The position numbers and the translations under genes are program-made. Shown here piece by piece: positions 1 through 9,667 of a DNA stretch of 64,000 nucleotides; position 1 is the stretch's first letter, and every line of letters begins with the position of its first letter. The notes below the pieces were generated by a model. The model saw only the letters and a program-made list of their open reading frames with translations. It was not told the DNA's origin and ran no database searches. Origin of the DNA: Thalassobium sp. (lineage in GTDB: Bacteria; Pseudomonadota; Gammaproteobacteria; Pseudomonadales; Oceanobacteraceae). The stretch covers positions 248,001 to 312,000 of the forward strand of contig NVUW01000001.1 in the NCBI GenBank assembly GCA_002733205.1, written 5' to 3'.

Positions 1-2
1 TG

Positions 3-1061
3 GGGGAAACGCCACTCAGCGCAAACCAGCGGGATTTCTCCGACACCATCGCCCTCGCCGGGCGCGATCTGCTGCACGTTGCCAACGAAATTTCCGACCT
101 TGCCCGTATCCAGAATGCTCAGCTGGAACTGGAAGAGCGTTCATTCAGTACCGTTCAGCTACTGAACCAGGCGATCAGCCACTTCCAACAAGAAGCCAGT
201 CGTAAGCAGGTTGAGCTGGTGCTGGATATGACCGACGACTTACCAGAGTACTTTGTCGGCGACCGCAACCGTTTACAGACGCTGCTGCACAACGTACTGG
301 CGCGTGCGCTGGCCTATACCGAGTACGGTGAACTCTCGCTGCAGGCTTCGCATTACCACAGCGCTCAGGGCAATGGTCTGCGCGTACAGATTCAGCTGAG
401 CAGCACCATCGTTAAACAGGACGAGCTGAAAAACGCCTTTGCTATTCTGCAGCACCACCTGCCATTAGCGGAAAACCACAACGCTAAATCCTGGAACCTG
501 CTGGTAACGCGCAACTTACTGCAAAAAATGAAAGCAACCCTCGAAGTGGAAAGCATGACCAGTCAGGGCGCTTCACTGACGCTCTATCTCCCGATGGAGG
601 CCGAGGCTGCGAGCACTGAAACCTCACCTCTGGACGACAGTCTGATCGGTCAGCGTATCCTGATCGTTGATGATAATGCGTCACTCAGAAACGTGATTGA
701 AAAACAGGTAAGACGCTGGGGAATGCGCCCGGACAGTACTTACAGCGGTAAGGAAGCACTCGCCATGCTGCGTAATCAGATCAGCATTGGCCAGCCTTAT
801 GACTTCATTATTATTGATCATGACATGCCGATTATGGATGGTCTGCAGTTGGCTGAACGCATCCGTTCAGACAAAGACATCCGTCATAAACCGGCACGCC
901 TGATGCTCACCGGCTTAAGCATCAGCACAGTGCGCAAAGATGCAGAAGCCGTTGGCATTAAGAACCTGCTGGCCAAACCCGCCAGCGGTGAGCGCCTGCG
1001 TCAGGCACTGCTGACACTGAAGTATCAGCCGCAGGAAGAAGGCGAAGATACGCTGTCCTAG
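3..1061 (+). CDS. Hybrid sensor histidine kinase, C-terminal part (5' truncated by window)
   Basis: The reading frame is open from base 3, so the protein starts before the window. In order it shows the end of a HisKA dimerisation helix (through about base 210), a HATPase-like fold (about 230-600) and a receiver domain (about 640-1030) with the motif DHDMPIMDG holding the phospho-acceptor Asp. The ATPase part is degenerate. The N-box reads LLHNVLARALAYT, with Arg where the second, metal-binding Asn is expected. No DxGxG G1 box and no GxGLGL G2 box can be found; the G2 position reads NAKSWNLLVTRNLL. The kinase may therefore be catalytically weak and act through its receiver or by dimerising. 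The H-box lies outside the window. It converges on the AAA ATPase gene. Confidence 0.85.
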   Translation, partial: GETPLSANQRDFSDTIALAGRDLLHVANEISDLARIQNAQLELEERSFSTVQLLNQAISHFQQEASRKQVELVLDMTDDLPEYFVGDRNRLQTLLHNVLARALAYTEYGELSLQASHYHSAQGNGLRVQIQLSSTIVKQDELKNAFAILQHHLPLAENHNAKSWNLLVTRNLLQKMKATLEVESMTSQGASLTLYLPMEAEAASTETSPLDDSLIGQRILIVDDNASLRNVIEKQVRRWGMRPDSTYSGKEALAMLRNQISIGQPYDFIIIDHDMPIMDGLQLAERIRSDKDIRHKPARLMLTGLSISTVRKDAEAVGIKNLLAKPASGERLRQALLTLKYQPQEEGEDTLS

Positions 1062-1112
1062 CACTGCAGTCTGAACGCTGCGGCCTGAACAGCGGGCAGT
1101 AAATAACAGAAC

Positions 1113-2588
1113 TCAGTCTGCCGCCACAGCACGGCTGGCAGCCCATTGCCGCAAGGCCTGCATCGGTTCAGCCATCACCACCGACAGCGGCCGGGTGCGG
1201 CGGATTTCATACAGCAATGTGTCCGTGTTCAGACCGGGGCCTGCCTGTTCACTGCTGGCCGTATGCCAGGCCGATACCACCGCCTGCTCCAGCTCGGCAC
1301 CGGAAAACCCCTCGCTTTCTTCAGCCAGCGTCGTCAGATCAAACCGTTGCGGGTCCAGACCGCGCTTGTGCATGTGCAGACGCAGAATCTCGGCACGGAT
1401 TTCGATTTTCGGCAAATCAACAAAAAACAGCTCATCCAGGCGGCCTTTGCGCAGTAACTCCGGCGGCAGCGCATGAATATTGTTGGCCGTGGCGACCACA
1501 AAGACCTGCGAATCATGTTCTGCCAGCCAGGTCAGCAGTGTGCCGAGAATACGCTGACTGACGCCAGCGTCGTTGCTGTCCTGCCCCAGTCCTTTTTCAA
1601 TTTCATCAATCCACACCACACAGGGCGACATGGTTTCGGCCAGCTTCAGCGCTTCGCGCAGGTTTCGTTCGGTTTCGCCAAAAAACTTGTTGTACAGGGT
1701 GCCGAAATCCAGGCGCAACAGCGGCAAGCCCCAGGAACCCGCCACCGCTTTGGCCGCCAGACTTTTACCACTGCCCTGCACACCGAACAGCAGTAAACCG
1801 CGCGGCCGCAGTTTGCGTTCGGCGGTCATAAAGGCTTTCTGACGTTGTGCCAGCCAGGTTTTCATCACCTCCAGACCGGCGACATCACTGAAGCGCGCGG
1901 TGTCATATTCAAAACTCATGACCCCATCCATATCCAGCAATGCCATTTTCGCGCGGCTGACGGTTGGCACATCATCGTGTGTAATAGCGCCGTCGTCGAC
2001 AATGGCACCACGTACTAAACGGCGGGCATCGGAGAACGTCAGCCCCTTAAGATTGGCGACCAGCTGCTGCAGACTGTCGTTGTCGCTGCGCACTTTACGG
2101 CCACTGAGTTTGGCATAACGCAGGGCTTCTTCTTTCACCAGCGCCAGCAGCTGGCTGTCATCCGGTAATTGCAGGCTGAAGCTGGCGGCCAGACGTTGCA
2201 GCTCCGGCGGTGCCTGCAGCCGATGACTGAGCAACACCACCGTTTTGCCATAGCGCTCGTGCTGCAGAGCAATGTCTTTCAACAGACGTACCACCAGAGG
2301 CTCTTCCAGAAACGGATGCAGATCGCAGAAAATAAACAGCCCGCCCTGCTCGCGCTCACGCACAATACGCAGCGCATCGGCCGGCTGGATGGTGTCGGCG
2401 GCGGCGACATCTTCGCCAAACCCCAACCGGCGCAGACCATCACTCAGGGTCCATTGCTGCAATGCCAGACCACGGCGAATGGCCAGCCGGGTCAGCATCT
2501 CGAGCGCACGGCCTTCTTCGTGTGATTCCAGCAACAACAGCGGTACCTGGCGGTCGAGCAATAAGCTTAAGTCGTGTAAATCCTGCAT
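1113..2588 (-). CDS. Ycf46-like AAA+ ATPase
   Basis: 491 residues. The N-terminal half (1-200) is an inactive P-loop-like region. The C-terminal half is a clear AAA module with Walker A GVQGSGKS (269-276), Walker B VVWIDEIE (324-331), sensor 1 VVATANN (364-370) and the arginine-finger segment RKGRLDE (380-386). This layout is that of the Ycf46 family, found in plastids, cyanobacteria and many proteobacteria, whose role is poorly defined. The ATG at 2588 is preceded by AAGGAGAC at normal spacing. It is monocistronic, convergent with the upstream sensor kinase and divergent from coq7. The family call is firm; the cellular role is unknown. Confidence 0.85.
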   Translation of the reverse strand: MQDLHDLSLLLDRQVPLLLLESHEEGRALEMLTRLAIRRGLALQQWTLSDGLRRLGFGEDVAAADTIQPADALRIVREREQGGLFIFCDLHPFLEEPLVVRLLKDIALQHERYGKTVVLLSHRLQAPPELQRLAASFSLQLPDDSQLLALVKEEALRYAKLSGRKVRSDNDSLQQLVANLKGLTFSDARRLVRGAIVDDGAITHDDVPTVSRAKMALLDMDGVMSFEYDTARFSDVAGLEVMKTWLAQRQKAFMTAERKLRPRGLLLFGVQGSGKSLAAKAVAGSWGLPLLRLDFGTLYNKFFGETERNLREALKLAETMSPCVVWIDEIEKGLGQDSNDAGVSQRILGTLLTWLAEHDSQVFVVATANNIHALPPELLRKGRLDELFFVDLPKIEIRAEILRLHMHKRGLDPQRFDLTTLAEESEGFSGAELEQAVVSAWHTASSEQAGPGLNTDTLLYEIRRTRPLSVVMAEPMQALRQWAASRAVAAD

Positions 2589-2704
2589 CGATGTCTCCTT
2601 ATTCTGTGCACGATTCTAACCAGTCTGCCCTGCGCTGTCCGCACGCTCAGAGCCTGCAAACACGTCTTTAACCGGCCCTGGCTTCCGCTCTGGCCGGAAT
2701 CCAC

Positions 2705-2745
2705 TTGATATGCATCATGCGCCAGACGCCGATATGCCGTAAAAT
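2705..2745 (+). promoter_or_regulatory. ANR/FNR-type box and -10 element upstream of coq7
   Basis: TTGATATGCATCAT at 2705-2718 matches nine of ten positions of the TTGAT-N4-ATCAA consensus. TAAAAT at 2740-2745 fits a -10 element. The box centre lies 31 bp from the -10 centre, the geometry of a class II FNR-activated promoter with the box near -41.5. No good -35 is visible, as expected for such promoters. The site is seen directly; its use is inferred. Confidence 0.5.
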
Positions 2746-2770
2746 AACGAAAATTCCGGAGGTATGAGTT

Positions 2771-3421
2771 ATGAATGCCAACTCCCGTCGCTACTCGCTG
2801 TTTGACAAACTGATCCAAAACGCCGATCAGGCGCTGCGTACCCTGGTGCCCGGTGCCGCTCAGGAAGAGCGCCCGTCACCGGCACAACAACGTGCCTATA
2901 ACGAGCTCAATGAAGCCGAGCAGAAACATGCCGCTGGTCTGATGCGCATCAATCATACCGGTGAAGTCTGTGCTCAGGCGCTGTATCAGGGACAGGCGCT
3001 AACCGCCAAATTGCCGGAAGTCCGGGCGGCCATGGAAGAGGCGGCGCGTGAAGAAATTGACCACCTGGTGTGGTGTGAAGATCGCATCAATGATCTGGGC
3101 AGCCATACCAGCCGTCTGAATCCGCTGTTCTATGGTCTGTCCTTTGGCATCGGTGCTCTGGCTGGCAAGATTTCTGACAAGGTCAGTCTGGGCTTTGTCG
3201 CCGCCACCGAAGAGCAGGTCTGCAAACATCTGAGCCAGCACATGACCAGCCTGCCAGTGCAGGATGAAAAGAGTAAAGCCGTGCTGCTGCAGATGCTGGA
3301 AGACGAAGCCAAACACGCAACGGTTGCGCTTGAGGCCGGCGGTCATAAATTTCCGCTGCCGGTGAAGCTGGCGATGAGTGCAGTATCAAAAGTGATGACA
3401 AAATCCGTCTATCGGTTCTGA
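2771..3421 (+). CDS. coq7: 3-demethoxyubiquinol 3-hydroxylase (Coq7, diiron)
   Basis: 216 residues, the usual length for the proteobacterial Coq7 family, which performs the last O2-dependent ring hydroxylation in ubiquinone synthesis. The carboxylate-bridged diiron ligands are visible as [26 protein letters not shown] and LEDEAKHA. The ATG at 2771 has a GGAGG Shine-Dalgarno (SD) 8 bp upstream. A near-perfect ANR box sits in its promoter, which is notable because the enzyme needs oxygen. A hairpin at 3454-3475 follows. E. coli uses UbiF for this step; Coq7 is typical of Pseudomonas and marine relatives. Confidence 0.95.
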   Translation: MNANSRRYSLFDKLIQNADQALRTLVPGAAQEERPSPAQQRAYNELNEAEQKHAAGLMRINHTGEVCAQALYQGQALTAKLPEVRAAMEEAAREEIDHLVWCEDRINDLGSHTSRLNPLFYGLSFGIGALAGKISDKVSLGFVAATEEQVCKHLSQHMTSLPVQDEKSKAVLLQMLEDEAKHATVALEAGGHKFPLPVKLAMSAVSKVMTKSVYRF

Positions 3422-3453
3422 ACGCTGCCCGACCAACACTGCCACAAACGCAC

Positions 3454-3475
3454 TGACCTGCACCAAAGCAGGTCA
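3454..3475 (+). terminator. Stem-loop after coq7 (no U-tract)
   Basis: TGACCTGC and GCAGGTCA form a perfect 8-bp stem around the loop ACCAAA, 33 bp after the coq7 stop. No T-run follows, so it is a weak terminator candidate or a 3'-end stabilising hairpin. Confidence 0.35.
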
Positions 3476-3579
3476 GATGCGGAACGAATAACTCCCGCCA
3501 TCAATAGATAGAATCGCTGTTTAGCAGGCAAAATGCTGCTGTTCTTTTACTCTGAATAAAGACGAGTGAGGAACATCCC

Positions 3580-3822
3580 ATGAACCGATTCAGCGTTATC
3601 GAATTTATCCGCCGTATTTACCGCCTGCCACAGGATTACCCGGAACTGAACTGGACCCGGACCGATCTGTATCGGCGACGACTGGAACAGGTGAAAAGCG
3701 GCTGGATTATTACCGGGCTGATTATGCTGATCAGCGGCAGTACCGCGGTGGTGTGTGTACTCGGAGCCTTTGCCACGTTTCTGTCACTGGCCTTTCTTGA
3801 GCCGGAAAATCCGCCGCTCTGA
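3580..3822 (+). CDS. Small membrane protein, unknown
   Basis: 80 residues. A charged N-terminal half (Arg/Tyr-rich, about 1-42) is followed by a hydrophobic stretch at about 43-74 that could form one long or two short membrane segments, ending EPENPPL. The ATG has GTGAGGAA upstream at good spacing. It stands alone between coq7 and the shared terminator at 3864-3893. I recognise no family; it is likely an inner-membrane protein. Confidence 0.6.
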   Translation: MNRFSVIEFIRRIYRLPQDYPELNWTRTDLYRRRLEQVKSGWIITGLIMLISGSTAVVCVLGAFATFLSLAFLEPENPPL

Positions 3823-3863
3823 GCCAACACGAGAAGTCTTTATCGAGACATAAATAACGGGCA

Positions 3864-3893
3864 TAAAAAAACCCTCCGGCGGAGGGTTTTTTA
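3864..3893. terminator. Bidirectional Rho-independent terminator
   Basis: ACCCTCC GGC GGAGGGT stem with A7 on one side and T6 on the other. It serves both the small membrane protein gene (plus) and ilvN (minus), which converge here. Confidence 0.9.
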
Positions 3894-3917
3894 TCGGCTA
3901 AAAACACGGAGTCAGAT

Positions 3918-4409
3918 TTACAGGCTCAGAATTTTCTCGCCGCGGGAAATACCGGAGACACCGGTACGTACCGTTTCCAGCACACAGCCCGCACCGATGG
4001 CCTCAATAAAGGCTTCCAGTTTGTCGCTGGTTCCGGTCAGCTGGATGGTATACACGCTGGCAGACACATCCACAATCTGACCACGGAAGATGTCGGCAGT
4101 ACGTTTGATTTCCGCACGCTGCGCACCCACCGCTTTTACCTTGATCAGCATCAGCTCGCGTTCAATGTGCGGGCCTTCCGACAGATCCACCAGTTTCACC
4201 ACTTCGATCAGCTTGTTCAGCTGCTTGGTGATCTGTTCGATCTTACGATCATCACCGCTGGTGGTCATGGTCAGGCGTGACAGGGTGTTGTCTTCTGTCG
4301 GCGCCACCGTCAGGGTTTCAATGTTGTAACCACGCTGGGCGAACAGACCAACAACGCGTGACAAAGCACCCGGTTCGTTTTCCAGCAGAATCGAAATAAT
4401 GTGTCTCAT
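3918..4409 (-). CDS. ilvN: Acetolactate synthase small (regulatory) subunit
   Basis: 163 residues from the ATG at 4409 (MRHIISILLENEPGAL), matching the IlvH/IlvN length. A longer open frame reaches 4439 but would overlap ilvB by 28 bp and add residues absent from the family. It has an N-terminal ACT domain (about 4-75, with the valine-site pattern NEPGALSRV) and a C-terminal ALS_ss domain. It holds the valine feedback site of the ThDP enzyme encoded immediately upstream. The ilvB stop and this start are separated by 2 bp, so translation is probably coupled. The expected ilvC does not follow; a terminator does. Confidence 0.95.
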   Translation of the reverse strand: MRHIISILLENEPGALSRVVGLFAQRGYNIETLTVAPTEDNTLSRLTMTTSGDDRKIEQITKQLNKLIEVVKLVDLSEGPHIERELMLIKVKAVGAQRAEIKRTADIFRGQIVDVSASVYTIQLTGTSDKLEAFIEAIGAGCVLETVRTGVSGISRGEKILSL

Positions 4410-4411
4410 GT

Positions 4412-6154
4412 TCAGGTCCGCTCCGTCTTGCTCAGCCACATATCGCGCATGGAGCCAGCCGGCACCTGCATCGGATACACGTGTTCTTCCGGGTCGACGG
4501 CAACGTCGAGGAAGACCAGACGGTCATTGTATTTATTGAAGGTGTCTTCCAGTGCCTGTGGCAGCTCATCGCGGCCGGTCACGCGGATACCCACGTGGCC
4601 ATAGGCTTCCACCAGTTTGATGAAGTCCGGCAGGGACTCCATGTACGAGTGGGAGTGACGACCTTCGTAGTTCATGTCCTGCCACTGACGAACCATGCCC
4701 AGTGAGCCGTTGTTCAGACACAGGATTTTTACCGGGATGCCGTACTGCAGACAGGTCGACAATTCCTGAATGTTCATCTGAATAGAACCTTCACCGGTAA
4801 CACATACCACCATTTCTTCCGGGAAGTTCATCTTAACGCCCATGGCCGCCGGGAAACCGAAGCCCATGGTGCCCAGACCACCGGAGTTGATCCAGCGGTT
4901 CGGCTTATCGAACTTGTAGTACTGCGCGGCAAACATCTGATGCTGACCAACGTCAGAAGTCACGTAAGCGTCACCCTTGGTGGCCGCCCAGATGGCTTCG
5001 ATCACTTCCTGCGGCTTCATCAGTTGCGAATCGTTTTTCTCATAACGCATGGCATGACGCTGACGCCATTCGTTGATCTGTTTCCACCACGACGCAATGG
5101 CTTCGGCATCCGGCACTTCGTTGCTTTCATCCAGCAGCGCCATCATTTCGTCCAGTACGTTGCCAACCGGGCCAACGATCGGTACATCAACGATGATGGT
5201 TTTGGAAATGCATGACGGATCAATATCAATGTGAATGATCTTGGCATCCGGACAGAATTTACTGGTGGCGTTGGTTACGCGGTCATCAAAGCGCGCACCA
5301 ATGGCCAGAACCACGTCGGCGTGGTGCATAACCATGTTGGCTTCGTAAGTACCGTGCATACCCAGCATGCCAACAAAACGTTCACCGGTACCCGGATAAG
5401 AACCCAGGCCCATCAGCGTGTTGGTGCACGGGAAATCCATACGATCAACCAGCGCACGCAGTTTGTCGGAACTGCCATCAATGATGACACCACCGCCAGC
5501 ATAAATAACCGGACGCTTGGCTTTCAGCAGTAATTCAACGGCCTTTTTGATCTGGCCGGAGTGACCACGCTGTGGCGGCGTGTAAGAACGCAGTTTGACC
5601 TTTTTAGGGTAGGCGTATTCATAGCGTTCGTTCGGCATGGTCATGTCTTTCGGAATATCGATCACCACCGGACCCGGACGGCCAGTGCTGGCGATATGGA
5701 AAGCCTTGGCAACAATTTCCGGGATGTCCTCAGGACGACGTACGGCAAAGCTGTGCTTCACAATCGGACGCGACAGGCCGAGCATGTCCGTTTCCTGAAA
5801 GGCATCATCACCCACCAGGTAGCTCATGACCTGACCAGAAATAACGACCATAGGAATAGAATCGGTATACGCAGTCGCAATACCGGTAATGGTGTTGGTG
5901 GCACCTGGACCAGAGGTGACCATAACCACGCCAGGTTTGCCGGTCGCACGGGCATAACCATCAGCCATGTGAGCAGCTGCCTGCTCGTGACGGACCAGGA
6001 CGTGCTTGACCGCGCTCTGCTTATACAGCGCATCATAGACATGCAGCAGTGAGCCGCCCGGGTAACCGTAAATATATTCGACGCCTGATTCATGCAGTGC
6101 ACGAACCAACATTTCTCCGCCGGAAAGTAATTCCACCGTACTATCCTCTTTCAC
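4412..6154 (-). CDS. ilvB: Acetolactate synthase large (catalytic) subunit
   Basis: 580 residues. ThDP-dependent enzyme making acetolactate or acetohydroxybutyrate, the first common step of branched-chain amino acid synthesis. Visible parts are the N-terminal PYR domain with the catalytic Glu in [16 protein letters not shown], the central FAD/TPP-M domain, and the C-terminal PP domain with the metal-binding [12 protein letters not shown]. Two GTG starts are possible. The 6154 start has GGGGG only 3 bp upstream; the GTG at 6136 has AGAGGA 7 bp upstream and gives [14 protein letters not shown], closer to homologous N-termini. The operon is ilvB-ilvN. Confidence 0.95.
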   Translation of the reverse strand: MKEDSTVELLSGGEMLVRALHESGVEYIYGYPGGSLLHVYDALYKQSAVKHVLVRHEQAAAHMADGYARATGKPGVVMVTSGPGATNTITGIATAYTDSIPMVVISGQVMSYLVGDDAFQETDMLGLSRPIVKHSFAVRRPEDIPEIVAKAFHIASTGRPGPVVIDIPKDMTMPNERYEYAYPKKVKLRSYTPPQRGHSGQIKKAVELLLKAKRPVIYAGGGVIIDGSSDKLRALVDRMDFPCTNTLMGLGSYPGTGERFVGMLGMHGTYEANMVMHHADVVLAIGARFDDRVTNATSKFCPDAKIIHIDIDPSCISKTIIVDVPIVGPVGNVLDEMMALLDESNEVPDAEAIASWWKQINEWRQRHAMRYEKNDSQLMKPQEVIEAIWAATKGDAYVTSDVGQHQMFAAQYYKFDKPNRWINSGGLGTMGFGFPAAMGVKMNFPEEMVVCVTGEGSIQMNIQELSTCLQYGIPVKILCLNNGSLGMVRQWQDMNYEGRHSHSYMESLPDFIKLVEAYGHVGIRVTGRDELPQALEDTFNKYNDRLVFLDVAVDPEEHVYPMQVPAGSMRDMWLSKTERT

Positions 6155-6384
6155 AAGCCCCCAAAAGGAGCGTGGGTAACTGAATTAACTGTGCGATTTA
6201 GAGCCGGAAACACAACAGGCTCTCTCAGGCTGGATGATTAACTTGTAGTTTCTCATCAGAATCCCGTTGCCTGGTCGAGGACACCGGGTCTGAAACTGGG
6301 TCGGAGATAACCGCACCAGAGGCTGTCATTGTCAGCGAGCGGGGCACTGGGTGGAGGCGCAGGCCGGCTGACAAAAGCGCGGTA

Positions 6385-6412
6385 ATTCTAGCATTCCCGG
6401 TATTATTGTCTA
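6385..6412 (-). promoter_or_regulatory. Probable ilvBN promoter with about 220-nt leader
   Basis: On the minus strand TAGACA (-35, 6407-6412) and TAGAAT (-10, 6385-6390) are spaced 16 bp, each 5/6 to the sigma-70 consensus. Transcription would start near 6378, leaving a leader of about 220 nt before ilvB. The leader holds an AGAGCC/GGCTCT inverted pair around 6200-6223 but no convincing attenuator: no U-run follows and no leader peptide rich in Val/Leu/Ile is seen. Confidence 0.55.
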
Positions 6413-6511
6413 GCAAAAAACCGTGCTAAATCCTTGACAAATCATACGGTTTTAATAATGTCCGACTCTGATCTCAGGTATCCTTCTTCCATTTAACAAC
6501 GGATGTGTTTT

Positions 6512-6979
6512 ATGCGTTTTTTTACTGTTTTTTTCGCTTTGCTGCTTGCTGGTGCAAGCCTGACGGTTCAGGCCGACAAAATGTATCGCTGGGTGGATGA
6601 AAATGGTCAGACCCATTTTTCCAACCTGCCGCCTGCCAATAACGCTAACAATACCGAAGAATATAAAGTACGGGTGAGTAAACCCGCCGACAAAGTCGAT
6701 GGCTATAAAATCAGCACCGATAACGAAAAAGAAACGGCGACAGAAGCCAGTGAGAGCAATGAGCCAAGGGTGAGTAAAGCCGAAGCGGAGGCCGCCTGTG
6801 CCAAAGCCCGGAAACACAAAGAAGTGGTGAGCACCAACTACAGCACCCGCTTCAAGCAGGAAGACGGCGAATACCGCCCACTTTCTGATGATCAGCGGGC
6901 ACAGCAGATCAAACTGGCAGACGAGCAGATTGCTAAATACTGCAACATGACGTTTTCCAACAAGACCCGTAATCAGTAA
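6512..6979 (+). CDS. DUF4124 domain secreted protein
   Basis: 155 residues from the ATG at 6512 (MRFFTVFFALLLAG), with a signal peptide ending near VQA. Directly after it comes the DUF4124 hallmark KMYRWVDENGQTHFSNLPP. The remainder is charged and low in hydrophobic residues. DUF4124 proteins are common periplasmic proteins of unknown function in gammaproteobacteria. An upstream in-frame ATG at 6503 lacks an SD, whereas ACGGA lies 9 bp before 6512. It is divergent from ilvBN and has a TTGACA at 6433-6438 upstream. Confidence 0.85.
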   Translation: MRFFTVFFALLLAGASLTVQADKMYRWVDENGQTHFSNLPPANNANNTEEYKVRVSKPADKVDGYKISTDNEKETATEASESNEPRVSKAEAEAACAKARKHKEVVSTNYSTRFKQEDGEYRPLSDDQRAQQIKLADEQIAKYCNMTFSNKTRNQ

Positions 6980-6986
6980 GGCTGGG

Positions 6987-7718
6987 TTAAGTCTGTATCC
7001 AGATCAGGCTGGCCATACGGCCGGTCTGGCTCTGGCGGCGATAGGAATAAAAGCGCTCATCGCTGCAGGTACAGAATCCACCACCGGCAACCTCGGCCAC
7101 GCCCGCCCGCAATAACTGCAGCCGCGCCAGCGCATAAATATCCGCCATCAGCCGATCACCACGCCCGGCACGGAAACAATGGTCCGGCGCCCAGGCAAAG
7201 GCTTTACGTACCTCAGGCCCAACCTCAAAGGCATCGGGGCCAATCGCTGGCCCCAGATACACCCGTACCAGAGAAGGATCAGGAAAGGCCGCCAGCGTGT
7301 TCAGCAGAATCCCGGCCGCCAGTCCGCGCCAACCGGCATGGGCAGCGGCCACCTGCGAGCCATCAGCAGCACAAAAAAGCACCGGCAAGCAATCGGCCGT
7401 GAGAATGGCACAGGCCAACCCGGCACGGTCACTGAACTGCGCATCAGCCTCGGGCACCACAGATTCACCACAGGCTTTAACCACCGTTGTGCCATGTACC
7501 TGAGATAACCATTGAATGCCCTGCACACCCGGTAGCTGCTGCCACAGGCGCTGGCGGTTAAGCCGCACCAGAGACGCATAATCGCCAACGTGCAAAGCCA
7601 GATTGTTGTGTTCGTAAGGAGAAACAGAAACACCACCCAGACGGGTAGTGATCGCGGCACCGATACCCGCGGGCAGATCCCAGTCGGGTATCAGCAGGCC
7701 GGACTCAGCGTTCGGCAT
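6987..7718 (-). CDS. pgeF: PgeF/YfiH multicopper-like protein (peptidoglycan editing factor)
   Basis: 243 residues from the ATG at 7718; an ATG at 7733 is also possible and would lengthen the overlap with rluD. Family motifs are present: VHGTTV, TADCLPVLF with the metal-binding Cys, HAGWRGLAAG, YLGPAIGPDAFEVG and the C-terminal FYSYRRQSQTGRMASLIW. Members act on purine nucleosides (LACC1-like phosphorylase/deaminase) and in E. coli YfiH prevents wrong amino acids entering peptidoglycan. It overlaps the 3' end of rluD, the common rluD-pgeF arrangement. Confidence 0.92.
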   Translation of the reverse strand: MPNAESGLLIPDWDLPAGIGAAITTRLGGVSVSPYEHNNLALHVGDYASLVRLNRQRLWQQLPGVQGIQWLSQVHGTTVVKACGESVVPEADAQFSDRAGLACAILTADCLPVLFCAADGSQVAAAHAGWRGLAAGILLNTLAAFPDPSLVRVYLGPAIGPDAFEVGPEVRKAFAWAPDHCFRAGRGDRLMADIYALARLQLLRAGVAEVAGGGFCTCSDERFYSYRRQSQTGRMASLIWIQT

Positions 7719-8658
7719 CGGCTTCAAGTACATCGAGCAGGTGGATAAAGTCCTGTGGCAGATCCACTTCCCACTCCATCCACTCGTCGGTATCCGGATG
7801 AATCAGGCCCAGCTTGCGCGCATGCAGAGCCTGTCGGCCAAAGTGCAGCAGCGTATCGCGCAGCTCCGGGCCAATACCTTTGGTGAGACGGGTGCGGGCG
7901 GCGTAGGTCGAATCCCCCACCAGCGGATAGCCGATATGCGACATGTGCACACGGATCTGGTGTGTACGGCCGGTCTCCAGCTTGAGACGGATATAGGTGT
8001 GCGTCGGGAATTTTTTCAACACGCGGTAATGGGTTAATGCTTCTTTGCCCATTGGATTTACAGCCATTTTGGTGCGTTGAGTACCATGACGGCCAATCGG
8101 CTGGTCAACTTTGCCGCCGCCGGTCATCACGCCCTGCACCACCGCTTCGTACTCACGCCCCATTGAGCGATCCTGCAACTGACCGACCAGATTGTTCTGC
8201 GCCTGCAGGGTTTTAGCGACCACCATCAAACCGGTGGTGTCTTTATCCAGACGGTGCACGATGCCGGCGCGGGGAATATTTTCCAGTTGCGGACAGTGAT
8301 GCAGCAAACCATTCAGTAGCGTGCCGTCCTGATTACCGGCAGCCGGGTGAACCACCAGATCGGCGGGCTTGTTAATGACGATGATATGGTCATCTTCATA
8401 AATGATGTTGAGCGGGATCTCTTCCGCCTGCCAGTTACCTTCAGGCGCCAGTTCGGCTTCCAGAATCAGGGTTTCACCGCCCGTCAGCTTGTCGCGGCCG
8501 CGCCAGGGCTTACCGTCAACCGTCAGCTGGCCATCTTTGATCCATTGCTGCAGGCGCGAACGGGAATAGTCGGGAAATAACTGGGCAGCGACCTGATCCA
8601 GACGCTTGTTTCCCATAGTGAAGGGAACTTCTACCCTGTTTGAAATCTGATTGGACAT
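7705..8658 (-). CDS. rluD: 23S rRNA pseudouridine 1911/1915/1917 synthase
   Basis: 317 residues. An N-terminal S4 RNA-binding domain (about 14-75, SRSRLQQWIKDGQLTVDG) is followed by the RluA-type catalytic domain with the motif HRLDKDTTGLMVVAKT, whose Asp is the nucleophile. It modifies helix 69 of 23S rRNA. The downstream pgeF overlaps its end. It is divergent from bamD, as in many gammaproteobacteria, with a 157-bp shared intergenic region. Confidence 0.95.
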   Translation of the reverse strand: MSNQISNRVEVPFTMGNKRLDQVAAQLFPDYSRSRLQQWIKDGQLTVDGKPWRGRDKLTGGETLILEAELAPEGNWQAEEIPLNIIYEDDHIIVINKPADLVVHPAAGNQDGTLLNGLLHHCPQLENIPRAGIVHRLDKDTTGLMVVAKTLQAQNNLVGQLQDRSMGREYEAVVQGVMTGGGKVDQPIGRHGTQRTKMAVNPMGKEALTHYRVLKKFPTHTYIRLKLETGRTHQIRVHMSHIGYPLVGDSTYAARTRLTKGIGPELRDTLLHFGRQALHARKLGLIHPDTDEWMEWEVDLPQDFIHLLDVLEADAER

Positions 8659-8815
8659 AAACTCTCTGAGATTAGCTGTATGACTGCCGCTACGATCGGC
8701 TGTATCCCGCTGGCAGGTGTGCTGTCAGTTGGGGCTATGCGGGGACTGTGTTTTAATACGGCACATTCGTAAACCGGCACATTGCCAAGTATATCGACAA
8801 TCAGGAATGCACTCC

Positions 8816-9637
8816 ATGAACTCCCGTTCGCTGTTGGTTATTTTTACCCTGCTACTCTGCGCCTGCTCCGGAAATCCCGACAAACCTCAGGAACTGACTG
8901 AGCGTGAGTACTACGAGCAGGCCCGCGAGTCACTGGATAACAATAACTTCCTGTCGGCCACCGAAAAACTGCGCCAGCTGGAATCACGCTACCCGTTCGG
9001 TCGTTACGCGGAACAGGCGCAGCTGGAGCTGATTTACGCTCAGTACATGATGTCTGACCTGGAAGCGGTACTGGCCACCACCGAGCGTTTTATCCGCCTG
9101 CACCCGCTGCATGAGCAGGTTGATTACGCCTACTACATGCGCGGTCTGGCTACCTATGAAATGGGGTTCGCCTTTGCTGAACGTTATTTCGAAAGCACTA
9201 TTGCCCAACGTGATCCAACCCCGATGCAGGATGCTTTCAATCATTTCTCCGATCTGCTGACCCGTTTCCCTGACAGCCCATACACCGCCGATGCACGGGC
9301 ACGCATGGTGTATTTACAACAGCGCATGGCCTCCCACGAAATTGGAGTGGCGCAATACTATATGAAACGTCACGCCTACCTGGCCGCCGCCAACCGCTGC
9401 GAAAATGTGCTGCTGCACTACCAGAAAACCCCGTCCGTGGCTGACGCACTGGCCATTCAGGTAGAAGCCTACCGCCTGCTGGGCCTGAACAAAGAATCAG
9501 GCCAGGCGCTGGCGCTGTTGAAACTTAACTACCCTGAACACCCGCAATTGAAAGGCGGTGAATTTAAAGACAGCGGCCTGGCCATGGTTGACCGCCGTTC
9601 GTTCTGGAACATCATCAGTTTTGGTTTGCTGGACTGA
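8816..9637 (+). CDS. bamD: BamD lipoprotein of the outer-membrane assembly complex
   Basis: 273 residues from the ATG at 8816, which has AGGA 10 bp upstream; earlier in-frame starts would spoil the signal peptide. The lipoprotein signal MNSRSLLVIFTLLLCACSGN has lipobox LCAC, so the Cys after it is lipidated. The rest is TPR-like helical repeats (YYEQARESLDNNNF, YYMRGLATYE, DSPYTADARARMVYL) typical of BamD/YfiO. It works with BamA to insert beta-barrel proteins, which this window also encodes. Confidence 0.95.
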   Translation: MNSRSLLVIFTLLLCACSGNPDKPQELTEREYYEQARESLDNNNFLSATEKLRQLESRYPFGRYAEQAQLELIYAQYMMSDLEAVLATTERFIRLHPLHEQVDYAYYMRGLATYEMGFAFAERYFESTIAQRDPTPMQDAFNHFSDLLTRFPDSPYTADARARMVYLQQRMASHEIGVAQYYMKRHAYLAAANRCENVLLHYQKTPSVADALAIQVEAYRLLGLNKESGQALALLKLNYPEHPQLKGGEFKDSGLAMVDRRSFWNIISFGLLD

Positions 9638-9667
9638 GCAGCCAGTAACAGACATACAGGCACAAAA

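Noticed and set aside
4410..4439. Extended ilvN N-terminus (10 extra residues)
   Set aside because: It would overlap ilvB and does not occur in IlvN/IlvH proteins; the ATG at 4409 gives the standard 163 residues.
6225..6329. 34-codon ORF in the ilvBN leader (minus strand) as an attenuation leader peptide
   Set aside because: It has no SD, only scattered Val/Ile/Leu codons rather than a run, and no hairpin with a U-tract follows.
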